A DNA stretch of 37,734 nt from Mycobacterium sp. (GCA_023264735.1 JAHFVD010000022.1:1-37734), one strand, 5' to 3'. Counted from the first letter of the stretch, positions 9,926 to 20,504 are shown. Made by a program: numbers and translations. Notes: a model not told the origin generated them from the letters alone.

Positions 9926-9990
9926 GACTCGGAGACTCTACCGCGCGTTGTGCCGATAGAGATCGGCTTTGTGCATCCATTGATTGAGGC

Positions 9991-10334
9991 CTACACCGTG
10001 AACCCGAGCGCGCGCAGTTGTTCGCGGCCGTCCTCGGTGATCTTGTCGGGTCCCCACGGCGGGTTCCAGACCCAGTTGATCTTTATCTCGTTGACGAGCC
10101 CGGCGCCGACGAGCGCGGTGCGCGTCTGGTCCTCGATCACGTCGGTGAGTGGACAGGCGGCCGACGTCAACGTCATGTCGACGAGGGCAACCTTCGACCC
10201 CTCGGCGTCTTCGACGTTCAGGCCGTACACCAGTCCGAGGTCGACGACGTTGATGCCGAGTTCGGGATCGACGACGTCACGCATCGCCTCCTCCAGGTCC
10301 GCCATGAACTCCTCATCGGGGGCTGCAGTTTCAC

Positions 10335-10338
<4 letters not shown>
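9991..10338 (-). CDS. sufT: Fe-S assembly factor SufT (DUF59/MIP18)
   Basis: A 115-residue single-domain MIP18/DUF59 protein, equal in length to M. tuberculosis Rv1466. It shows AMRDVVDPELGINVVDLGLV and the conserved cysteine in LTSAACPLTDVI (Cys62). SufT helps mature Fe-S proteins, probably by aiding cluster transfer. The GTG start at 10338 overlaps the SufU stop by four bases (GTGA). An upstream extension of the open frame overlaps sufU and was discarded. This is the last gene of the suf operon. Confidence 0.93.
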
Positions 10339-12796
<2,458 letters not shown>

Positions 12797-12800
<4 letters not shown>

Positions 12801-13987
12801 GGCTGTGTGGCTTTCGCTTCAGTGATGGCTAGTTCTCGTTCGATGGCTTCGGTGAGGCGTTCGCGGACGGCGGGGACGGCGATCTTGGCGATGATCTCGC
12901 CGAAGAACGCACGCACCACCAGCCGGCGGGCCTGTTCCTCCGGGATGCCGCGGGCCTGCAGATAGAACAGCTGCTCGTCGTCGAAACGCCCGGTGGCACT
13001 GGCATGTCCGGCGCGGACGATCTCGCCGGTTTCGATCTCCAGGTTCGGCACCGAGTCGGCGCGGGCGCCGTCGGTCAGCACCAGGTTGCGGTTGACCTCA
13101 AAGGTGTCGGTCCCGGTGGCCTCGGCGCGGATCAGCACGTCACCGATCCACACGGTGTGCGCATCGGGCTTCTTGGAGTCCGGATCGCCTTGCAGCGCAC
13201 CCTTGTACAGCACGTCGGACTTGCAATTGGGCTGCGCGTGGTCGACCAGCAGCCGCGACTCGAAGTGCTGGCCGTCGTCGGCGAAGTAGGTGCCGAGCAT
13301 CTGCGCGTCGCCACCCGGCGCGGTGAACCGCACGGTCGCCGAGGTGCGGACGACATCGCCGCCGAGCGTCACCGCGACGTGCCCGAGCACGGCGTCCTTG
13401 CCGAGCTTGGCGTGATGCGAACTCACGTGCACCATGTCGTCGGCCCAGTCGGCAATCCAGATGACACCGACGCCCGCCGCGTCACCGACGATGATCTCCA
13501 CGTTGTCCGCGTAGGTTCCGCTGCCGCGTAGGTCGACGACGACAATCGCGCGGCCCAACTCCTCGACCCGGATCTGCAGGTGCCCGTAGGCCACCGCACC
13601 CTTGCCGGGCCCGTTGACGACGATCTCGATCGGATCGGCCACCTCGGTGTCGCGCGCCACGGTGACGATCGTCGCCTCATTGAACGACGAGAATGCCTGC
13701 GCGGCAACACGATCGGCGGGCACCCCGCCCTGGCCGAGTCGTTCGTCGCCACGGCGGACGGTCTCCACCGTCACGCCGGGCCGTTCGGTGACACTGATCT
13801 GGGCGGCACCGGTGGCCGGCGCCGAGCCGTCGTGCAGGCCGCGCAACCGCTTCAGCGGGGTGAACCGCCACAGCTCGTCGCGACCGCCGGGCACCTCGAA
13901 GGCATCAACATCGAACGAACTGAATTGCTCGCCCTTGTTCTTGATGATCCCTTCGGCAGCTTCAGTGAGGTTGAGATTGTGAACCAC
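12797..13987 (-). CDS. sufD: SufD subunit of the SufBCD scaffold
   Basis: A 396-residue beta-helix protein related to SufB. It shows FDVDAFEVPGGRDELWRFTPL near the N-terminus and the C-terminal core with RADSVPNLEIETGEIVRAGH (the RADxxPxLEI motif), followed by SATGRFDDEQLFYLQARGI and the helical tail ERLTEAIERELAI. SufD pairs with SufB and SufC and is needed for iron acquisition. The GTG start shares one base with the sufB stop (TAGTG), a very tight junction. It corresponds to Rv1462. Confidence 0.94.
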
Positions 13988-15429
13988 TATCCGACAGCAC
14001 CTTCCATCTGCAGCTCAATCAAGCGATTGAGCTCCAGCGCATATTCCATGGGCAGTTCCTTGGCGATCGGCTCGACGAAGCCACGCACCACCATCGCCAT
14101 CGCCTCGTCCTCGGTCATGCCGCGGCTCATCAGGTAGAAGAGCTGATCGGCGCTGACCTTGGACACCGTCGCCTCGTGCCCCATCGTGACGTCGTCCTCA
14201 CGGATGTCGACGTAGGGGTAGGTGTCGCTGCGGCTGATCGAATCGACCAGCAGCGCATCACATTTCACACTCGACCGGGAACCGTGAGCGCCCTTGTTGA
14301 TCTGAACCAGGCCGCGGTAGGACGCGCGACCACCGCCGCGGGCCACCGACTTCGACACGATGTTGCTCGACGTGTTCGGGGCCAGGTGCAGCATCTTGGC
14401 GCCGGTGTCCTGGTGCTGGCCTTCGCCCGCGAACGCGACCGAGAGCACCTCGCCCTTGGCGTGCTCACCGGTCATCCACACCGCCGGGTACTTCATCGTC
14501 ACCTTCGAGCCGATATTGCCATCGACCCACTCCATGGTGGCGCCGGCCTCGGCCCTGGCGCGCTTGGTCACCAGGTTGTAGACGTTGTTCGACCAGTTCT
14601 GGATGGTCGTGTATCGGCAACGGCCCCTGGGCTTCACGATGATCTCCACCACCGCGGAGTGCAGCGAGTCGCTCTTGTAGATCGGCGCGGTACAACCCTC
14701 GACGTAGTGCACGTAGGCGTCCTCGTCGACGATGATCAGCGTCCGCTCGAACTGGCCCATGTTCTCGGTGTTGATCCGGAAGTAGGCCTGCAGCGGGATG
14801 TCGACGTGGACACCCTTGGGCACGTAGATGAACGAACCACCCGACCACACCGCGGTGTTGAGCGCGGAGAACTTGTTGTCGCCTGCCGGGATCACCGTGC
14901 CGAAGTACTGCTTGAAGAGCTCGGGGTGTTCCCGCAGACCCGAGTCGGTGTCCAGGAAGATGACGCCCTGGGCTTCCAGGTCCTCACGGATGGAGTGGTA
15001 CACCACCTCGGACTCGTACTGCGCGGCCACACCCGACACCAGGCGCTGCTTCTCCGCCTCCGGGATGCCGAGCCGGTCGTAGGTGTTCTTGATGTCGGCG
15101 GGCAGGTCATCCCATGTGGCGGCCTGCTTCTCGCTCGAACGCACGAAGTACTTGATGTTGTCGAAGAAGATGCCCTCGAGGTTGGACCCCCAGTTCGGCA
15201 TCGGCTTCTTCTCGAAGGTGCGCAGCGCCTTGAGACGCATGTCGAGCATCCACTGCGGTTCGCTCTTCTTGGCCGAGATATCGCGCACGACCGCTTCGGA
15301 CAGCCCGCGCTGGGCGCTGGCACCGGCGACATCGGAGTCCGACCAGCCGTAGCCGTAAGTGCCCAGCGAGGCGATCGCCTCGTCCTGGGTCAGCACCTGC
15401 GCCGTTTTGGCTTCCGGTGTGAGTGTCAT
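13987..15429 (-). CDS. sufB: SufB subunit of the SufBCD scaffold, no intein
   Basis: A 480-residue SufB. Typical segments are [77 protein letters not shown] and the C-terminal [20 protein letters not shown]. It is the platform on which SufBC2D assembles clusters. M. tuberculosis SufB (Rv1461) is interrupted by a large intein; here the core motifs are continuous and the length is that of the mature protein. ATG at 15429 has a strong GAGGAG site (15437-15442) 7 bases upstream; the longer open frame adds an unlikely N-terminus. A 63-base gap with a perfect hairpin separates it from sufR. Confidence 0.95.
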   Translation of the reverse strand: MTLTPEAKTAQVLTQDEAIASLGTYGYGWSDSDVAGASAQRGLSEAVVRDISAKKSEPQWMLDMRLKALRTFEKKPMPNWGSNLEGIFFDNIKYFVRSSEKQAATWDDLPADIKNTYDRLGIPEAEKQRLVSGVAAQYESEVVYHSIREDLEAQGVIFLDTDSGLREHPELFKQYFGTVIPAGDNKFSALNTAVWSGGSFIYVPKGVHVDIPLQAYFRINTENMGQFERTLIIVDEDAYVHYVEGCTAPIYKSDSLHSAVVEIIVKPRGRCRYTTIQNWSNNVYNLVTKRARAEAGATMEWVDGNIGSKVTMKYPAVWMTGEHAKGEVLSVAFAGEGQHQDTGAKMLHLAPNTSSNIVSKSVARGGGRASYRGLVQINKGAHGSRSSVKCDALLVDSISRSDTYPYVDIREDDVTMGHEATVSKVSADQLFYLMSRGMTEDEAMAMVVRGFVEPIAKELPMEYALELNRLIELQMEGAVG

Positions 15430-15457
15430 GGCGACGCTCCTCAATCGATCGTGGCGG

Positions 15458-15482
15458 CTTCGGTGCGGGCTGAGCACCGAAG
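15458..15482 (-). promoter_or_regulatory. perfect hairpin between sufR and sufB
   Basis: CTTCGGTGC (15458-15466) and GCACCGAAG (15474-15482) form a perfect 9-bp inverted repeat with a 7-base loop. It fills the middle of the 63-base gap between the sufR stop (15493) and the sufB ribosome binding site (15437-15442). There is no T tract. It could be a partial terminator, an RNA processing or stability element that sets SufB levels relative to SufR, or a protein site; it does not match the ACACT/TGTGA SufR element. Confidence 0.5.
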
Positions 15483-15492
15483 TGGTTCTGGT

Positions 15493-16185
15493 CTAGCGGT
15501 GTGCCGGTGTCAGGGGCACGTGGGTGGTGCAGGCGCAATCGCCGTTGGCGATCGTCGCCAGGCGCTGAACGTGGGTGCCGAGAACCTCCGACATCGCCTG
15601 CTGCTCGGCCTCGCAGAGTTCCGGGAACTCCTCGGCGACATGCGACACCGGGCAGTGGTGCTGGCAGATCTCGATACCTGCCAGCGGGCCGCGCACCCGT
15701 GTCGTCGTCGCCGCGTAGCCGGCCCTCGTGAACGCATCGGCTACCCGCTCGGCAGTCGATTCAACATCGTCGGGTCCTGGCTTTACTCCCGCCAGGATCC
15801 CGTCGATGCGGCGCCGGGCGAATGTCTCCACCGCCTTCTCGCCGCCGATCTCGCGCAGCTGGCGGAGCGCGGCCGAGGCCAGGTCGTCGTAGGTGTGTTC
15901 GAGCTTGGCGCGCCCGGCAGACGTCAGCCGGTAATGCTTGGCGGGCCGCCCACGGCCGGCCTGTTGCCAAGCCGCCGCGACATTGGCCTCGGCGTCACCG
16001 GCCTCGATGAGAGCGTCAAGGTGCCGGCGCACACCGGCAGCGGACAAGCTCAGCCGACGGCCGATCTCTGCAGCGGTGATCGATCCCGATTCGACCAGCA
16101 GCTGCACAATGGTGCGGCGGGTCTGTCCGTCATGCACAGCAGCGCCCAGCACGGGCACCGAATCTGCATCGGACGGGATTTTCAC
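15493..16185 (-). CDS. sufR: Fe-S sensing repressor SufR
   Basis: A 230-residue DeoR/ArsR-like winged helix protein. The DNA-binding part is ITAAEIGRRLSLSAAGVRRH (residues 36-55) followed by the wing GRGRPAKHYRLTSAG. The C-terminal half carries cysteines suited to hold a [4Fe-4S] cluster: C174 and C178 in ICQHHCPVSH, C191 in ELCEAEQ, and C217/C219 in NGDCACTTH. M. tuberculosis Rv1460 is the known homologue and represses its own operon. GTG at 16185 is preferred: upstream in-frame codons lie over the divergent mptB region. The GTG sits inside the operator and 7 bases after a TAACAC -10 box, suggesting a leaderless mRNA. First gene of the suf operon. Confidence 0.92.
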   Translation of the reverse strand: MKIPSDADSVPVLGAAVHDGQTRRTIVQLLVESGSITAAEIGRRLSLSAAGVRRHLDALIEAGDAEANVAAAWQQAGRGRPAKHYRLTSAGRAKLEHTYDDLASAALRQLREIGGEKAVETFARRRIDGILAGVKPGPDDVESTAERVADAFTRAGYAATTTRVRGPLAGIEICQHHCPVSHVAEEFPELCEAEQQAMSEVLGTHVQRLATIANGDCACTTHVPLTPAHR

Positions 16186-16196
16186 AACACCAGTGT
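16182..16196 (-). promoter_or_regulatory. SufR operator ACACT-N5-TGTGA
   Basis: On the minus strand the sequence ACACT-GGTGT-TGTGA exactly matches the inverted repeat reported for M. tuberculosis SufR upstream of the suf operon. Its right half contains the GTG proposed as the SufR start, and its left half overlaps the candidate -10 box. Binding here would block transcription directly, giving autorepression released by cluster loss or oxidation. Confidence 0.75.
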
Positions 16197-16198
16197 TA
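16193..16198 (-). promoter_or_regulatory. candidate -10 box of the suf promoter
   Basis: TAACAC on the minus strand ends 7 bases before the GTG at 16185, the spacing expected for a leaderless start. A TAGACC hexamer lies 16 bases further upstream as a possible -35. It overlaps the left half of the SufR operator. Inferred from spacing and base composition. Confidence 0.4.
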
Positions 16199-16264
16199 CG
16201 CAATTCCCTGGGCAGGTCTAGCAAGGGCACCCTTAGCAGCAGCGAGGCCAAAACACCCGGCAGA

Positions 16265-16270
16265 TAGAGT
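16265..16270 (+). promoter_or_regulatory. candidate -10 box of mptB
   Basis: TAGAGT fits TANNNT and ends 6 bases before the GTG at 16277, consistent with leaderless transcription of the divergent mptB gene. No ribosome binding site is evident there. The distance to the suf promoter is about 70 bases, so the two promoters share the same short intergenic region. Confidence 0.4.
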
Positions 16271-16276
16271 GCTGTG

Positions 16277-18031
16277 GTGGCAGCCCGCCAACACTCGTTG
16301 AGTTCGTCTATCGCCCGCTTGCACGGCGATGAACGCACGGTGGGCTCGCCCCTCAACGCGGCCGAACTGCGCGCAATGCGCCGCACCCGGATGTTCGGCG
16401 CCACCGGAACAGTGCTGATGGCGATAGGCGCTCTCGGCGCTGGCGCCCGCCCCGTCGTACAGGACCCCACCTTCGGGGTGCGGCTGCTGAACTTGCCGTC
16501 CCGCATCCAGACCGTCTCACTGACGATGACCACCACCGGCGCGGTGATGATGGCGCTGGCCTGGCTGATGCTGGGCCGGTTCGCGCTGGGCAGGCGCCGG
16601 ATGTCGCGAAGTCAGCTTGATCACACTCTGCTGTTGTGGATCGTGCCGCTGCTGCTCGCGCCGCCGATGTACAGCAAGGACGTCTACTCCTACCTGGCGC
16701 AGAGCCAGATCTCGGCCAATGGCCTCAACCCGTACAAGGTGGGCCCGGCTCCCGGCCTGGGACTGGACCATGTGTTCACCCTCTCGGTGCCCAGCCTGTG
16801 GCGCGAGACGCCGGCGCCCTACGGGCCACTGTTCTTATGGGTCGGGCGCGGCATCTCGGCGCTGACCGGCGAGGACATCGTCGCCGCGGTGCTCAGCCAC
16901 CGGGTGATGGTGCTGCTCGGGGTCGGCATGATCGTCTGGGCCGTGCCACGACTGGCCCGCCGCTGCGGGGTGGCCGAGGTCAGTGCGCTGTGGCTGGGCG
17001 CGGCCAATCCGCTGCTGCTGATGCACCTGGTGGCCGGCATCCACAACGAGGCGCTGATGCTCGGCCTGATGCTCACCGGCACCGAGTTCGCCCTGCGCGG
17101 GGTGACCGGAGCCGCTGGGCCGGCGACATCGGACCGAGCCGCGGGGTCGCTGCTACCGCGACCCCTGCACTGGCCGCGCGGGCGAGAACAGTGGGCGGCG
17201 TGGACACCGCTGGCGATGCTGATCGTGGGCGCCGTCCTGATCACGCTGTCCTCTCAGGTCAAGCTGCCGGGCCTGCTGGCGTTGGGCTTCGTAGGCATGG
17301 CGCTGGCCCATCGCTGGGGCACCAGTTTCACGGCGTTCGTGATGGCCACCACCCTGATGACGGCGCTGTCGCTGGTGGTGATGGCGATCATCGGCTGGGC
17401 CAGCGGGCTGGGGTTCGGCTGGATCTTCACGCTCGGCACCGCCAACGTGGTGCGCAGCTGGATGTCGCCACCGACCTTGCTGGCGCTGGGCACCGGTCAG
17501 GTCGGGATCCTGCTCGGGCTCGGCGACCACACCACGGCCGTCCTGTCGCTGACCCGCGCGATGGGCGTGCTGATCATCATGATCACGGTCACCTGGCTGC
17601 TGCTGGCGGTGTTCCGGGGACGGCTGCACCCGGTCGGCGGGCTGGGCGTCGCGCTGGGCGCGACGGTGCTGCTGTTTCCCGTCGTCCAGCCGTGGTACCT
17701 GCTGTGGGCGATCATTCCGCTGGCCGCCTGGGCCACCCGCCCCGGCTTCCGAATAGCGACGATCGCGGTGACGCTCGTCGTCGGCATCTTCGGGCCCACC
17801 GCCAACGGCGACCGCTTCGCCCTGTTCCAGATCCTGGACGCCACGCTGGCCAGCGCGGTGATTGTGCTGCTGCTGATCGCGGTGACGTTCAACCATCTGC
17901 CCTGGCGCAAAGTGCCCGGCACCAGCGAGGCGTTCAGCGGTCAGGAACCCGACCCGGCCCCGCCGCCCGAACCGCCGACCGAGCCACCGGCGCCACGCCC
18001 GGCGCCTGGCGCATACGCTGAGTCCCCGTGA
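16277..18031 (+). CDS. mptB: alpha-(1->6)-mannopyranosyltransferase MptB-like
   Basis: A 584-residue GT-C family membrane glycosyltransferase with about 13 hydrophobic helices and a proline-rich cytoplasmic tail (PDPAPPPEPPTEPPAPRPAP). The conserved acidic motif is in the first external loop, MYSKDVYSYLAQSQ, followed by SANGLNPYKVGP and TPAPYGPLFLWVGRG. It resembles Rv1459c, MptB, which uses polyprenyl-phosphate mannose to build the alpha-(1->6) mannan core of lipomannan. GTG at 16277 is preferred over the adjacent GTG at 16274 because it is 6 bases after a TAGAGT box. It is divergent from sufR, and its stop overlaps the next gene's start (GTGA). Confidence 0.88.
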   Translation: MAARQHSLSSSIARLHGDERTVGSPLNAAELRAMRRTRMFGATGTVLMAIGALGAGARPVVQDPTFGVRLLNLPSRIQTVSLTMTTTGAVMMALAWLMLGRFALGRRRMSRSQLDHTLLLWIVPLLLAPPMYSKDVYSYLAQSQISANGLNPYKVGPAPGLGLDHVFTLSVPSLWRETPAPYGPLFLWVGRGISALTGEDIVAAVLSHRVMVLLGVGMIVWAVPRLARRCGVAEVSALWLGAANPLLLMHLVAGIHNEALMLGLMLTGTEFALRGVTGAAGPATSDRAAGSLLPRPLHWPRGREQWAAWTPLAMLIVGAVLITLSSQVKLPGLLALGFVGMALAHRWGTSFTAFVMATTLMTALSLVVMAIIGWASGLGFGWIFTLGTANVVRSWMSPPTLLALGTGQVGILLGLGDHTTAVLSLTRAMGVLIIMITVTWLLLAVFRGRLHPVGGLGVALGATVLLFPVVQPWYLLWAIIPLAAWATRPGFRIATIAVTLVVGIFGPTANGDRFALFQILDATLASAVIVLLLIAVTFNHLPWRKVPGTSEAFSGQEPDPAPPPEPPTEPPAPRPAPGAYAESP

Positions 18032-18960
18032 GTTCCGGCCACGAAATCCCCGTGCGACTGCGCGGGGTGTCCAAGCGCTATGGCACGACGACGGCGGTCT
18101 CGAGCCTCGACCTCGAGGTGCACCGTGCCGAAGTGCTCGCGCTGCTGGGCCCCAACGGGGCCGGCAAGACGACCACGGTCGAGATGTGCGAAGGGTTCGT
18201 CCGGCCGGACGAGGGCACGATCGAGGTGCTGGGCCTGGACCCGGTGGCCGATAACGCACGGGTGCGTGAGCGGATCGGCGTCATGTTGCAGGGCGGTGGC
18301 GGCTATCCGGCCGCCCGGGCCGGCGAGATGCTGCAGCTGGTCGCCTCGTATGCCGCCAATCCCCTGGATCCAGCCTGGCTGCTGGACACTTTGGGGCTCA
18401 CTGATGCGGCTCGCACCACGTATCGCCGGCTCTCCGGTGGCCAGCAGCAGCGGCTGGCGCTGGCCTGTGCCCTGGTCGGGCGTCCCGAGCTGGTGTTCCT
18501 CGACGAGCCGACCGCGGGCATGGACGCCCATGCGCGGCTGGTGGTGTGGGATCTCATCGAGGCGCTGCGCCGCGACGGCGTGACGGTGGTGCTGACCACC
18601 CACCAACTCAAGGAAGCCGAGGAGCTGGCCGACCGGATCGTCATCATCGACCACGGCTCTGCCGTTGCCGCGGGCACGCCCGCCGAGTTGATGCACAACG
18701 GTGCCGAAGGCCAGCTGCGGTTCTCCGCGCCCCGCCGGCTCGACCTGTCACTGTTGATGACCGCCCTGCCGGAAGGCTATGTGGCAAAAGAACATTCACC
18801 CGGTGAATACCTCGTCGAAGGGCAGATCGACCCGCAGGTGCTGGCCACCGTGACGGCCTGGTGCGCACGGCTCAACGTGCTGGCCACCGATGTACGGGTC
18901 GAACAGCGCAGCCTCGAAGACGTGTTCCTGGAACTGACCGGCAAGGAGTTGCGGCCATGA
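18028..18960 (+). CDS. ABC transporter ATP-binding protein (Rv1458c-like)
   Basis: A 310-residue ABC ATPase of the drug/polyketide exporter type. Walker A is GPNGAGKTT (41-49), the Q-loop region is IGVMLQGGGGYPAARAGE, the signature is LSGGQ (135-139) and Walker B is LVFLDEPTAGMD; the H-loop is VLTTHQLKEAEEL. The C-terminal 80 residues form an extra domain usual in this group. It pairs with the permease that follows. The GTG start overlaps the mptB stop. The same ATPase-permease pair follows mptB in M. tuberculosis; the cargo is unknown, perhaps an envelope component given the MptB neighbour. Confidence 0.9.
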   Translation: MSSGHEIPVRLRGVSKRYGTTTAVSSLDLEVHRAEVLALLGPNGAGKTTTVEMCEGFVRPDEGTIEVLGLDPVADNARVRERIGVMLQGGGGYPAARAGEMLQLVASYAANPLDPAWLLDTLGLTDAARTTYRRLSGGQQQRLALACALVGRPELVFLDEPTAGMDAHARLVVWDLIEALRRDGVTVVLTTHQLKEAEELADRIVIIDHGSAVAAGTPAELMHNGAEGQLRFSAPRRLDLSLLMTALPEGYVAKEHSPGEYLVEGQIDPQVLATVTAWCARLNVLATDVRVEQRSLEDVFLELTGKELRP

Positions 18961-19025
18961 GCGACGCTTGCGGAGCGAATCAAGGGCCGCGATGGCGCAA
19001 CCGAGCCTGCGAGGGAGCGGCATGA
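18957..19025 (+). repeat. MIRU-like intercistronic element with 22-codon mini-ORF
   Basis: Between the ATPase and permease genes lies a 60-base spacer that is itself an open frame. Its ATG (18957) overlaps the ATPase stop as ATGA, and its stop TGA (19023-19025) overlaps the permease ATG as ATGA. The product would be MSDACGANQGPRWRNRACEG plus two Ala. This stop/start arrangement at both ends is the hallmark described for mycobacterial interspersed repetitive units, which insert inside operons without breaking coupling. Its base pattern (GCTTGCGGAGCG, CCTGCGAGGGAGCGG) looks like a dispersed repeat, but no second copy occurs in this window. Whether the peptide is made is unknown. Confidence 0.55.
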
Positions 19026-19804
19026 CGACGGAGCTCTTCCCACCGGGCACCTTCGCCCCCGATCCGCGGCCCAGCACGGTGCAGCGAATGCTGGCCGCGC
19101 AGTACGGCCTCGAGCTGAAACTGTTGCTGCGCAACGGCGAACAGCTGCTGCTGACGATGTTCATCCCGATCACCCTGCTGATCGGACTCACCCTGCTGCC
19201 GCTGGGCTCGTTCGGTTCGCAAGCGCAGCGGGTCGCGGTGTTCGTGCCCGCGATCATGGCGCTGGCGGTGATCTCCACCGCGTTCACCGGCCAGGCCATC
19301 GCGGTGGCCTTCGACCGTCGCTACGGGGCGCTGAAACGCTTGGGCGCCACCGCACTTCCGGTGTGGGGCATCATCGCCGGGAAGTCGCTGGCCGTGGTGA
19401 CCGTGGTGTTCCTGCAGGCGCTGCTGCTCGGTGGCATCGGGCTGGCCCTTGGCTGGCGCCCACACCCGGCCGGTCTGCTGTTGGGCGCGGTCGTGATCGC
19501 ACTCGGCACCGCCGGCTTCGCGGCCATGGGCCTGCTGCTCGGCGGAACGCTGCGGGCCGAGATCGTGCTGGCCGTGGCCAACCTGCTCTGGTTCGTCTTC
19601 GCCGGGCTGGGCGCGCTGACCCTGGAGACCGACGCGATCCCGCGCGGGATCGCCTGGGTGGCCCGGCTGACCCCGTCCGGCGCGCTCACCGAGACGCTGG
19701 CGCAGGCGATGTCACTGTCGGTGGACTGGTTCGGCGTCGCGGTGCTGGCGGTGTGGGGTGCCGTGTCCGCGCTGGGCGCGCTGCGCTGGTTCCGCTTCAC
19801 CTAG
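19022..19804 (+). CDS. ABC-2 type transporter permease (Rv1457c-like)
   Basis: A 260-residue ABC-2 permease with six hydrophobic helices. After a cytoplasmic start (QRMLAAQYGLELKLLLRNGE) come LLLTMFIPITLLIGLTLLP, VFVPAIMALAVISTAFTGQA, SLAVVTVVFLQALLLGGIGL, GLLLGAVVIALGTAGFAAMG, IVLAVANLLWFVFAGLGAL and the last helix before the C-terminus. The loop FDRRYGALKRLGATALP is the coupling-helix motif of DrrB-type permeases. ATG at 19022 follows AGGGAG by about 5 bases. It pairs with the ATPase upstream. Its TAG stop shares a CTAG palindrome with the convergent next gene. Confidence 0.9.
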   Translation: MTTELFPPGTFAPDPRPSTVQRMLAAQYGLELKLLLRNGEQLLLTMFIPITLLIGLTLLPLGSFGSQAQRVAVFVPAIMALAVISTAFTGQAIAVAFDRRYGALKRLGATALPVWGIIAGKSLAVVTVVFLQALLLGGIGLALGWRPHPAGLLLGAVVIALGTAGFAAMGLLLGGTLRAEIVLAVANLLWFVFAGLGALTLETDAIPRGIAWVARLTPSGALTETLAQAMSLSVDWFGVAVLAVWGAVSALGALRWFRFT

Positions 19805-20415
19805 TCCAGCGGCAGCAGGTGCTCGAGCTGGCCGACTTCCTCGATGTTGTGCCGGACCCAGGCCCGCATCATGTCGTCGGGAAATCGGCGCGACAGTAAC
19901 CAGTTCACCGGTGCCAGCAGCGGACTCCGGGCGCCGATATCGAGCACGCTGACATAGTGGGTACCGTCGCTGCCTGGCGACCAGGTGTGCTCGAGCTGAA
20001 ATATCACCGCGCCGGCGAACCGCTGCACCAGCCGGATGCCGGTCGCGTCGAGCTTCTCGACCCGGTCGACGACGTCGACGTGATAGTCCGGCCGGCCGCC
20101 GAATCGCTCGACGATGCGGAATCGGGCGCCTTCCGCGGCGCCCCCGCCAGGTGCGGCCCGCGCGAGTTCCCAGCGGATGTGGTCGAGCGGATGCCATGCC
20201 AGATAGCGGTCGATCACGACGCCGCCATAGCGCATCGTCCCGCCCAGGCCGGTGAACCAGTCCAGCAGCATTGCCGGGGTGATACCGGCCAGTGGGCGGT
20301 GCACGATCGTCGCGCGGCGCCGGCGATGCGGTGCGCTGGCGTAGCGAACCGTTGCGGTGTCGAGGGTCCGCAGCGGATGCAAGACCGGCCGCGCGGCGGG
20401 TATCAGCAGTGCCAT
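19801..20415 (-). CDS. DAPG/phloretin hydrolase-like protein
   Basis: A 204-residue soluble protein. The segment ITPAMLLDWFTGLGGTMRYG followed by YLAWHPLDHIRWEL resembles the DAPG hydrolase (PhlG/phloretin hydrolase) family, in which acidic and His residues bind zinc to cleave C-C bonds of acylated phenols; SRPBCC-fold relatives also look like this. The assignment rests on motifs and is moderate. Other notable parts are IVERFGGRPDYHVDVVDRVE and RAWVRHNIEEVGQLEHLLP at the end. ATG at 20415 has AAGGG about 8 bases upstream; a TTG at 20421 is possible. It is divergent from a TetR regulator and shares a CTAG stop with the permease gene. Confidence 0.7.
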   Translation of the reverse strand: MALLIPAARPVLHPLRTLDTATVRYASAPHRRRRATIVHRPLAGITPAMLLDWFTGLGGTMRYGGVVIDRYLAWHPLDHIRWELARAAPGGGAAEGARFRIVERFGGRPDYHVDVVDRVEKLDATGIRLVQRFAGAVIFQLEHTWSPGSDGTHYVSVLDIGARSPLLAPVNWLLSRRFPDDMMRAWVRHNIEEVGQLEHLLPLD

Positions 20416-20425
20416 CTCCAAACCC

Positions 20426-20445
20426 TTAGATACGATTTCGTTTCT
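20426..20445. promoter_or_regulatory. TetR-type operator, copy 1
   Basis: TTAGATACG-ATTT-CGTTTCT contains the imperfect inverted repeat GATACG-N4-CGTTTC (one mismatch). It lies 11 bases upstream of the ATG of the minus-strand gene. The same layout recurs at 20470, so both copies are likely bound by the adjacent TetR protein. Confidence 0.6.
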
Positions 20446-20469
20446 TATTCTGACGGTATGCTCATCCGA

Positions 20470-20489
20470 TTAGATACGCAAGCGTTTCC
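20470..20489. promoter_or_regulatory. TetR-type operator, copy 2
   Basis: TTAGATACG-CAAG-CGTTTCC repeats copy 1 outside the 4-base centre and the last base. It ends 15 bases before the TetR start codon. The two copies are 44 bases apart, close to four helical turns, so they face the same side of the DNA. Confidence 0.6.
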
Positions 20490-20504
20490 TCTGAAAGGGG
20501 TGCG

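Noticed and set aside
8196..9959. 587-codon open frame on the plus strand opposite the acyltransferase
   Set aside because: Composition is Arg/Gly/Gln-rich without domains; it is the antisense shadow of a well-supported acyltransferase in high-GC DNA.
14176..16221. 681-codon open frame on the plus strand across sufB and sufR
   Set aside because: It crosses two real genes antisense and has shadow composition (His/Val/Asp/Leu-rich).
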